A stretch of 10,845 nucleotides of DNA. It comes from Candidatus Manganitrophaceae bacterium (GTDB taxonomy: Bacteria; Nitrospirota; Nitrospiria; SBBL01; Manganitrophaceae). Made by a program: the position numbers and the translations under genes. The notes under the pieces were generated by a model. It searched no databases. It was not told where the DNA came from and saw nothing but the letters and a program-made list of their open reading frames with translations. Below are positions 5,952 to 10,845 of this stretch, piece by piece (positions within the stretch are counted from its first letter, which is position 1; the number at the start of each line of letters is the position of its first letter). The stretch is taken from assembly GCA_004297235.1 (NCBI GenBank), contig SCUR01000288.1:1-10845 (forward strand). Direction: 5' to 3'.

Positions 5952-6332
5952 ATGAATGGAAGGGTCCTCTCAACCCGGCGGAACGCTGTCGTGTTTTCAA
6001 CGATTAACTTAACAGGCTGGCCCCTCGCTTTGATTCTTTCTCTCACGGTCCTGACCGGGGCGGGCAATAACGCGGACCGTCCTGCAGAAGAGACTCCGAT
6101 GACGGAAAAGAAACTCGCGGAGATATTAAACGAGCAGACCCAAGCGTTGATGTCGCTTCCGGGGGTCGTCGGTACCGCGTTGGGCTCGTGCGACGGCGAG
6201 CCTTGCATCAAAGTGTACGTCGTCCAAAGGACCCCCGCATTGGATCGGAGCATCTTCGATCGTCTCTCCGGTTATCCGGTGCAGATCGAAGAGACCGGAG
6301 AGATTCGGGCCTTTCCCAAAAATCGGAACTGA
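5952..6332 (+). CDS. small exported or membrane-anchored protein homologous to the protease N-terminal domain
   Basis: Counted from ATG 5952 the product has 126 residues. A hydrophobic segment WPLALILSLTVLTGAG follows an Arg-containing N-terminus, consistent with a signal peptide or anchor. The rest is one domain: LMSLPGVVGTALG, then a strand CIKVYVV, GYPVQI and TGEIRAF. It shares with residues 73-127 of the upstream protease the pattern LMS-x-P-x-VVGTA-x-G ... G-x-P ... L-x-G-x-PV ... TGEI, so the two are clearly related. Two cysteines flank DGEP. It could modulate or inhibit the protease in trans or bind the same ligand; this is inference. The start is uncertain: TTG 5928, ATG 5952 and GTG 5991 are in frame and none has a strong ribosome binding site; GGCGGA before GTG 5991 is the best. 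Confidence 0.65.
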   Translation: MNGRVLSTRRNAVVFSTINLTGWPLALILSLTVLTGAGNNADRPAEETPMTEKKLAEILNEQTQALMSLPGVVGTALGSCDGEPCIKVYVVQRTPALDRSIFDRLSGYPVQIEETGEIRAFPKNRN

Positions 6333-6461
6333 TCCCCGAACGGGACGCTGCAACACCCCCGGGCCGCTCTCCTCGGAATGGATCGATGAAGCGATTCACT
6401 CTCGTCCGCCACCGAATGAATTCGAGAAACTTCCCTCCCTTTTCCCCCTCGACTATTTCTA

Positions 6462-6491
6462 TTGACACCTTTTAAAAAGGTGTGATAGCGT
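6462..6491 (+). promoter_or_regulatory. candidate promoter with overlapping inverted-repeat operator, upstream of the hybrid kinase
   Basis: A perfect TTGACA (6462-6467) is followed 18 bp later by TAGCGT (6486-6491), a weak -10. The inverted repeat ACACCTTTT (6465-6473) and AAAAGGTGT (6475-6483), with a single A at the centre, overlaps the second half of the -35 and most of the spacer. That is a typical location for a repressor operator. The kinase ATG lies about 140 bases downstream. The inverted repeat is directly visible; promoter activity and the existence of a repressor are inferred. A short hairpin terminator for the preceding gene is an alternative reading. Confidence 0.45.
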
Positions 6492-6516
6492 TCCTTCCAT
6501 AAAAACCTGTAATTAA

Positions 6517-6672
6517 CATAGTTTCGGTATATTTTCCATAGAATACGAACGGAAATCGGGCCAAACGATCTTCGTCTCGGAGAATATCTGCCGCCCGATC
6601 AGGGGAAGCGGTTCCACCGCAGCGCAGGGAATCCAATGGAATATTACCAGACGCAAAGAAGAGGGGCGCTGA
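6517..6672 (+). pseudogene. out-of-frame remnant of a PAS/PAC domain before the hybrid kinase
   Basis: Between the TAA at 6514-6516 and the TGA at 6670-6672 one frame reads about 51 residues. They include IEYERKSGQTIFVSENICRP, then IRGSG, and end with WNITRRKEEGR. This is the pattern of the C-terminal half of a PAS domain (strand with RKSG, then P-I-R and a closing D/N-I-T-x-R-K motif). It has no ATG, GTG or TTG and is in a different frame from the kinase. One extra G in the GGGG run at 6663-6666 would fuse it to the kinase at ALKRTMNESE. It is therefore probably a decayed extra PAS domain of the kinase, or the result of a one-base sequencing error. Confidence 0.6.
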
Positions 6673-9557
6673 AGAGAACCATGAATGAGTCGGAGCAGCA
6701 GATCAGAGAGCGGACGGACGAACTCGTCAGAATCAATCGTGCGCTCCAGGAGGAAAACGCCGAGCGCGAGCGGGCAGAGGAGGCGTTGAAGCGGTTCCAG
6801 TTCTCGATGGAGCATGCGCCGGACGCCGTCTTTTTTATGACCCGCAATGCCGGCTTCTCCTACGTCAACGAGCAGGCGTGCCGCTCCCTCGGCTACACCC
6901 GCGAGGAGCTGCTTTCCCTAAAGCTGTGGGATATCGATCCGATCTATCCGAAAGAGCGGTGGGAGAGGATCTGGGCGCAACACCAGGAAGAGCAGGTCGG
7001 TTCGGTCCACCTGGAAACCTTGCATCGGCGGAAAGACGGAACCGTTTTCCCCGTAGAAGTGTCCGCCGAACACCTCTGGCTCCGGAACGATGAGTTTCAT
7101 GTCGCTTTCGTGCGCGACATCAGCCAGCGGAAGCATGGAGAGGAGGCGGTGAAAGAAGCCGAAATGCGGCTTCGGCTGGCGCTACAGGCGGGACGAATCG
7201 GAACCTGGGATTGGAACATGCGGACCGGCCAGATTGTCTGGTCCCGCGGCCACGAGGAGCTGTGGGGAATGTCCCCCGGAACCTTCAAAGGCACTTTCGA
7301 GGAATTCGAAATGCGAATCCATCCGGAAGATCGGGAGGGGCTGAATCGTCTCCTGGCGGAGGCGGTGGCGGAACGCCGCACCTATCACCATCAATTTCGG
7401 ATTATCCGCCCCGACGGGAGCATCCATTGGATCGCCGGGCAGGGGGAGCCCTTTTTCGACGACACGGGCCATCCGGTGCGGATGATCGGCGTGGTCCGAG
7501 ACATCACCGAGCAACGGCGCGCCGAGGAGGAGGTCAGCCTGCTCCAGACGATCCTCCTTGCGGTCGGCGAGTCGCCGAACCTCTCCACCGCGCTCTGCGT
7601 GGTGATGGAGAAGATCTGCGAGGCGACCGGGTGGGAGATCGGCCAGGCCTGGATACCGCAACCGGACGGAAAGACCCTCGTCTGCAGTCCCGTCTGGTAT
7701 CGCCGGGGTCCTCATTTCGAGAAGCTGCGATGGATGAGCCGGGAGATGATCCTCCCGGCCGGAGAGGGGCTTCCGGGAAGCGCTTTCGCTTCAAGACAGC
7801 CGGTCTGGGTGCGGGATCTGTCGCAGGCGAAGAACTGCTCGCGCGCGCCGGTCGCCGCCGAGGTGGGGCTCAAATCGGGTTTTGCGGTTCCCGTCCTGGC
7901 CGACAATCAAGTGATGGCGGTGCTGGAATGGTATATCTCCGAATCGCGCGAAGAAGATGAGCGGTTGATCCGGCTGGTCTCCACGCTGGCCTCTCAACTG
8001 GGGGTCGCCATCGGGCGAAAGCGCTCGGAAGAGGCGCTGTCGGCGGAAAAGGAACGGCTGGCGGTCACCCTTCGCTCCATCGGCGACGGGGTGATCGCGA
8101 CCGATACGGAGGGAAAGATCGTCTTGATGAACCGGGTCGCCGAAGGCCTCACCGGAACGGTTCAGGAAGAGGCGGTCGGTCGGCCGCTCGGCCAGGTCTT
8201 TTCGACCATTGACGAAAAGAGCCGAGAGCCGTTGGAAAACCCGGTCAGTCGGGTCCTTGAAACCGGCGCCCGGGTCTCTCCGGCAAACCAGACGATTTTG
8301 ATCTCCCGGGACGGAACCGAGCGGATCATCGCCGACAGCGCCGCCCCCATCCGGGACAAACAAGGAGAAATCATCGGCGTGGTCCTGGTCTTTCGGAACA
8401 TCACCGATGAGAAGAAAAAAGAGGAGGACCTCCTCCGGATGAGCAAGCTGGAGGCGATCGGGCTGCTCGCCGGCGGCATCGCCCATGACTTCAACAATAT
8501 TTTGACCGCCATCTTGGGGAACCTCTCCCTGATCAAGGCGGAAATGGGGGCCGCCCACCCTCTCTTTCAACAGGTGAAAGAGGCCGAGAACGCCTCCCTC
8601 CGGGCGCGCGATCTCTCGCAGCAGCTGCTGACCTTCTCCAAAGGCGGGGCCCCGATCAAAAAGACGCTCTTCGTTCAACAGCTTCTCAAACAATCGATCG
8701 AGTTTGCTTTGCGGGGATCGAATGTCCACGCGGCCTTCTTCATTTCGGACGAGCTCTGGCCGGTCGATGTGGACGAGGGGCAGATCAGCCAGGTCCTTCA
8801 CAATCTCGTCATCAACGCGCAACAGGCGATGCCGGAAGGGGGCGCCCTCCATGTCCGGGCCGAAAACTATATCGCCTCCGGAATCGAGAAGCGGCTGCCG
8901 ATCCCCTCCGGACAGTACATCCTGATCTCGGTGCGGGACTTCGGAATCGGCATCAAGAAAGAGCATTTCGACAAGATCTTCGATCCCTATTTCACCACCA
9001 AGCAGAAAGGGAGCGGATTCGGCCTCTCTACGTCGTACTCGATCATCAAGAAGCACGAGGGCCATATGACCGTCGACTCCGAGCTAGGAAAGGGATCGAC
9101 CTTTTCGATTTATCTCCCCGCCTCCTCGAAAGAGGTCGAGCCGCCGGCGGCCGTCGAAACGCCGCTGCGGGGCAAAGGGAAGATCTTGGTGATGGATGAC
9201 GCCAAAGCGGTCCGGGAGGTGGCGGGAAAGATGCTCCATTTTCTCGGATATGAGGTCGGCTTCTCCGAAGATGGAAACGAAGCGATCGCCCGCTACCGGG
9301 AGGCGCGGGAATCGGGCCGCCCATTCGACCTGGTCATCATGGATTTGACCATCCCGGGAGAACTGGGAGGAAGAGAGGCGATTCAAAAGTTGATCGAGAT
9401 CGATCCCGATGTGAAAGCGCTCGTCTCCAGCGGCTACTCCGACGACCCGATCATGGCCGATTACACAAAATATGGCTTTAAAGGAATGCTGGCGAAACCC
9501 TACAAGATGGAAGAGTTGAGCAAAGTCCTCCGGAAGGTGATCGCCGGAAAGAAATGA
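6636..9557 (+). CDS. cytoplasmic hybrid histidine kinase, PAS-PAS-GAF-PAS-HisKA-HATPase-REC
   Basis: A 973-residue sensor without membrane segments. Order of domains: coiled coil (about 15-52), PAS1 (52-165, ending VRDISQRK), PAS2 (178-295, ending VRDITEQR), GAF (about 305-460), PAS3 (472-592, ending FRNITDEK), HisKA with phospho-acceptor His617 in GGIAHDFNN, HATPase_c (about 705-828; N box NLVINAQQ with Asn727, G1 DFGIGI, F box FDPYFTTK, G2 GSGFGLS), and a C-terminal receiver (848-970; Asp854/Asp855, phospho-acceptor Asp903 in IMDLTIPG, Lys954). It should sense a cytoplasmic signal and pass phosphate to its own receiver and then elsewhere; no HTH output protein is next to it. ATG 6636 has AGGGA five bases upstream. 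ATG 6681 is a possible alternative, since residues 1-15 overlap an out-of-frame PAS remnant and have no domain character. The ligand is unknown. Confidence 0.92.
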   Translation: MEYYQTQRRGALKRTMNESEQQIRERTDELVRINRALQEENAERERAEEALKRFQFSMEHAPDAVFFMTRNAGFSYVNEQACRSLGYTREELLSLKLWDIDPIYPKERWERIWAQHQEEQVGSVHLETLHRRKDGTVFPVEVSAEHLWLRNDEFHVAFVRDISQRKHGEEAVKEAEMRLRLALQAGRIGTWDWNMRTGQIVWSRGHEELWGMSPGTFKGTFEEFEMRIHPEDREGLNRLLAEAVAERRTYHHQFRIIRPDGSIHWIAGQGEPFFDDTGHPVRMIGVVRDITEQRRAEEEVSLLQTILLAVGESPNLSTALCVVMEKICEATGWEIGQAWIPQPDGKTLVCSPVWYRRGPHFEKLRWMSREMILPAGEGLPGSAFASRQPVWVRDLSQAKNCSRAPVAAEVGLKSGFAVPVLADNQVMAVLEWYISESREEDERLIRLVSTLASQLGVAIGRKRSEEALSAEKERLAVTLRSIGDGVIATDTEGKIVLMNRVAEGLTGTVQEEAVGRPLGQVFSTIDEKSREPLENPVSRVLETGARVSPANQTILISRDGTERIIADSAAPIRDKQGEIIGVVLVFRNITDEKKKEEDLLRMSKLEAIGLLAGGIAHDFNNILTAILGNLSLIKAEMGAAHPLFQQVKEAENASLRARDLSQQLLTFSKGGAPIKKTLFVQQLLKQSIEFALRGSNVHAAFFISDELWPVDVDEGQISQVLHNLVINAQQAMPEGGALHVRAENYIASGIEKRLPIPSGQYILISVRDFGIGIKKEHFDKIFDPYFTTKQKGSGFGLSTSYSIIKKHEGHMTVDSELGKGSTFSIYLPASSKEVEPPAAVETPLRGKGKILVMDDAKAVREVAGKMLHFLGYEVGFSEDGNEAIARYREARESGRPFDLVIMDLTIPGELGGREAIQKLIEIDPDVKALVSSGYSDDPIMADYTKYGFKGMLAKPYKMEELSKVLRKVIAGKK

Positions 9558-9563
9558 CCGGGG

Positions 9564-9617
9564 GGGATCAAAAGAGACGATCCCTTCCCGGGTGATGTTT
9601 GCTTTGAAACAGCAAAC
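9564..9617. terminator. candidate bidirectional terminator between convergent genes
   Basis: Two hairpins lie in the gap between the kinase stop and the end of the convergent PilZ gene. GGGATC (9564-9569) pairs with GATCCC (9579-9584), and GTTTGCT (9597-9603) pairs with AGCAAAC (9611-9617) around a 7-base loop. The position fits a terminator serving both strands. Neither hairpin is followed by a clear U-tract, so assignment rests on position and structure only. Confidence 0.4.
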
Positions 9618-9628
9618 GGGTTTTGGAA

Positions 9629-10006
9629 TTACGGAAGCGCGACGATGGCGTCTTCCAATCGTTTCAGGTAGGCGTGCAGCTTCGGGTGTTTCTCCGCGAT
9701 GTCTCCGAAATAAATCCCCGCGGAATAGCGCGTCTTCGCCTCCCCGGTTTCCGCCCAGACGACCTCCCCCAGAATCAATTCATGGAGCGGCTCATTCTCG
9801 TCGGTTACCAACGAGAGCTCGATCAGGAGGCGGTCTCCTTTTTTAACGCGCTCATCGGTATACAATCCCAGTCCGTGCGTGGAGATTGATCGGATGAGCG
9901 CGCCGTTCCACTGCTCGACGCCCGGAGGGGTAAAGCGGACGCGGGCCGTCAACGGAATGCGAGGGTATCTTCGATAATCGATCGACTGTTTTTTCTTATA
10001 GAACAT
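9629..10006 (-). CDS. PilZ-domain protein (cyclic di-GMP binding)
   Basis: A 125-residue single-domain protein. It has the N-terminal PilZ arginine motif YRRYPRIPL (Arg12, Arg13, Arg16), followed by a beta-barrel and the second motif as SISTHGLGL (40-48). PilZ domains bind cyclic di-GMP through RxxxR and [D/N]xSxxG; here the first position of the second motif is Ser rather than Asp or Asn, so affinity may be altered. Single-domain PilZ proteins act as adaptors for motility, exopolysaccharide or other c-di-GMP outputs; the target here is unknown. The ATG (10006-10004) has GAGGT four bases upstream. The gene converges on the hybrid kinase gene and diverges from a protease gene, so it appears monocistronic. 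Confidence 0.88.
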   Translation of the reverse strand: MFYKKKQSIDYRRYPRIPLTARVRFTPPGVEQWNGALIRSISTHGLGLYTDERVKKGDRLLIELSLVTDENEPLHELILGEVVWAETGEAKTRYSAGIYFGDIAEKHPKLHAYLKRLEDAIVALP

Positions 10007-10079
10007 TCGGACCTCACAGAGGGGTTTAGAACCTATCTCATCCTGGTTTCGATTGCGGCCGGCTGTCGATGCCGAGTAA

Positions 10080-10107
10080 AAAGTATCAGAAGTTTAAGAT
10101 CTGTCAA
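10080..10107 (-). promoter_or_regulatory. candidate sigma70 promoter of the pilZ-domain gene
   Basis: On the minus strand a perfect TTGACA (10107-10102) is followed after 16 bp by TACTTT (10085-10080), which matches only three of six -10 positions. Transcription would start near 10073, giving a 5' leader of roughly 65 bases before the PilZ start codon. The -35 match is strong and the orientation correct; the -10 is weak. Confidence 0.45.
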
Positions 10108-10296
10108 GGCGAGAGCGGATCGATCGATTCCAAACTGAATATTCTTCCTGCTTTATGGATTCCGGCGGTCAGAAAATTTATGTACGCAGCCATCCTCCGA
10201 GAGAAGCAATCGAATGATCTTCAGTCCAATCCGAATTCTCGCCGGCAGAAGCCCCGGCGGGCCGGCACGTTTAGAGATGATGTCTTTCGAATGTTC

Positions 10297-10305
10297 TGGT
10301 ATGAT
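10297..10305 (+). promoter_or_regulatory. candidate extended -10 promoter of the right-edge protease gene
   Basis: TGGTATGAT contains a good -10 (TATGAT, 10300-10305) with the TGn extension, which can compensate for the absence of a recognisable -35 at the right spacing. It lies about 58 bases before the preferred TTG start at 10363. The 356-bp divergent intergenic region 10007-10362 holds this site and the pilZ promoter, and I see no gene in it. Confidence 0.4.
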
Positions 10306-10362
10306 CTTCTTACGTCGGTTTACAGATCTTCCCAACCAAGATGTATGGAGGGATCAATCGCA

Positions 10363-10845
10363 TTGTTGAATAAATTAATCGCGTCGGCCGTTCTGATCAT
10401 GACCGTGATGTCTCCTCAAATCGGCGCTTCCGAGGAGAACATCGTCCCCAGCCACATCCACAATTCCGTCTATGAAGTGATCGTACCGAAGCCTTCGGAG
10501 GGCTCGTTGATCTATGAGAAGCCGTTGCCGCTCGATCTGCTCCCCTTCCTCATCAGGAACGACAAGTATTATTCGATCGGAACCGCGTTTGCGATCAGCG
10601 GCACCGAGTTTGTGACGGCGGCCCATGTGTTGAGCTTGGGGGTCAAAAGCCAGTTCAAAGAGATCTTCGTGCGCGATATCAACGGCCGGGTCTTTCCGCT
10701 CGACCAGATGATTAAATTTTCCAGCCGGCGCGACTTTGCCGTCTTTACCGTGAAAGAGAGGGCCTCCGCGGAGCATCTCGATCTCAATCCGGAGGCAAAA
10801 ATAAATGAAAAGGTCTACGCGGTCGGAAACGCGTTGGGCGAAGGG
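10363..10845 (+). CDS. exported trypsin-like serine protease, 3' end beyond the window (partial)
   Basis: The frame is open to the right edge, giving 161 residues of an incomplete protein. The N-terminus, LNKLIASAVLIMTVMSPQ, then IGAS, is a Sec signal peptide. A chymotrypsin-fold domain follows: IGTAFAISGTEFVTAAHVLS with catalytic His88, and RRDFAVFTV with the probable catalytic Asp124, then VYAVGNALGEG. The nucleophile serine lies outside the window. The pattern resembles trypsin-like peptidases of the DegP/trypsin_2 kind, acting in the periplasm. I chose TTG 10363 because GGAGGG (10347-10352) lies ten bases upstream and the signal peptide then begins properly. ATG 10345 is in frame but lacks a ribosome binding site. 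It is not obviously a close copy of the protease at 4561-5688, whose His motif is different. Confidence 0.8.
   Translation, partial: MLNKLIASAVLIMTVMSPQIGASEENIVPSHIHNSVYEVIVPKPSEGSLIYEKPLPLDLLPFLIRNDKYYSIGTAFAISGTEFVTAAHVLSLGVKSQFKEIFVRDINGRVFPLDQMIKFSSRRDFAVFTVKERASAEHLDLNPEAKINEKVYAVGNALGEG

Noticed and set aside
9592..9889. Two plus-strand frames (9592-9846 and 9623-9889) opposite the PilZ gene.
   Set aside because: The minus-strand frame has a complete PilZ domain with its signature arginines, a ribosome binding site and a promoter, so these are antisense shadows.
10375..10776. Minus-strand frame of 133 residues at the right edge.
   Set aside because: It is antisense to a frame with a signal peptide and the TAAH motif of a trypsin-like protease that continues beyond the window.

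Overview
The window is a GC-rich (by eye about 60% GC) bacterial chromosomal segment. Evidence for bacteria: LexA, a hybrid histidine kinase, a PilZ protein, sigma70-like promoters and Shine-Dalgarno sites. The gene style is reminiscent of Nitrospirota or delta-proteobacterial environmental lineages, but nothing here fixes the phylum and that remark is a weak inference. I see no tRNA, rRNA, CRISPR array or intact mobile element.

Left part (1-4107): after a short palindromic intergenic element there is a compact four-gene operon on the + strand. It encodes a LexA repressor (318-950), a RecA/Rad51-fold protein without a Walker A lysine (972-1610), a 92-residue helical protein (1610-1888) and a 740-residue family B DNA polymerase (1885-4107). 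The last three genes are spaced by 21 bases or overlap by 1-4 bases. A TTGACA/TAGAAT promoter ends at a perfect 22-bp palindrome centred on the lexA start codon, so LexA very probably represses its own operon, and the lexA mRNA should be leaderless. The layout parallels the lexA-imuA-imuB-dnaE2 SOS mutagenesis cassette, but a B-family polymerase stands in the place of ImuB/DnaE2. The polymerase keeps the motif A aspartate and the second motif C aspartate. It has a degenerate exonuclease Exo I site, altered motifs B and C, and a Cys/His cluster in the palm. This fits a damage-inducible, non-proofreading translesion enzyme of the type described for archaeal PolB2/Dpo2. It is the most interesting system in the window.

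Middle part (4108-6635): a 453-bp gene-poor gap is followed by a secreted trypsin-like serine protease (4561-5688) with its own N-terminal domain. Next comes a 263-bp spacer with three strong consecutive stem-loops. Then a small exported or anchored protein (about 5952-6332) is essentially a stand-alone copy of the protease's N-terminal domain. The spacer after it holds a promoter-like TTGACA overlapping a 9-bp inverted repeat, and the out-of-frame remnant of a PAS domain.

Right part (6636-10845): a soluble hybrid histidine kinase (PAS-PAS-GAF-PAS-HisKA-HATPase-REC) faces a convergent PilZ-domain gene (c-di-GMP binding) on the minus strand. Divergent from pilZ, and cut by the right edge, is a second exported trypsin-like serine protease. 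The kinase, the PilZ protein and the two proteases suggest a signalling and envelope-protein-quality neighbourhood, but no direct functional link among them can be shown from sequence.
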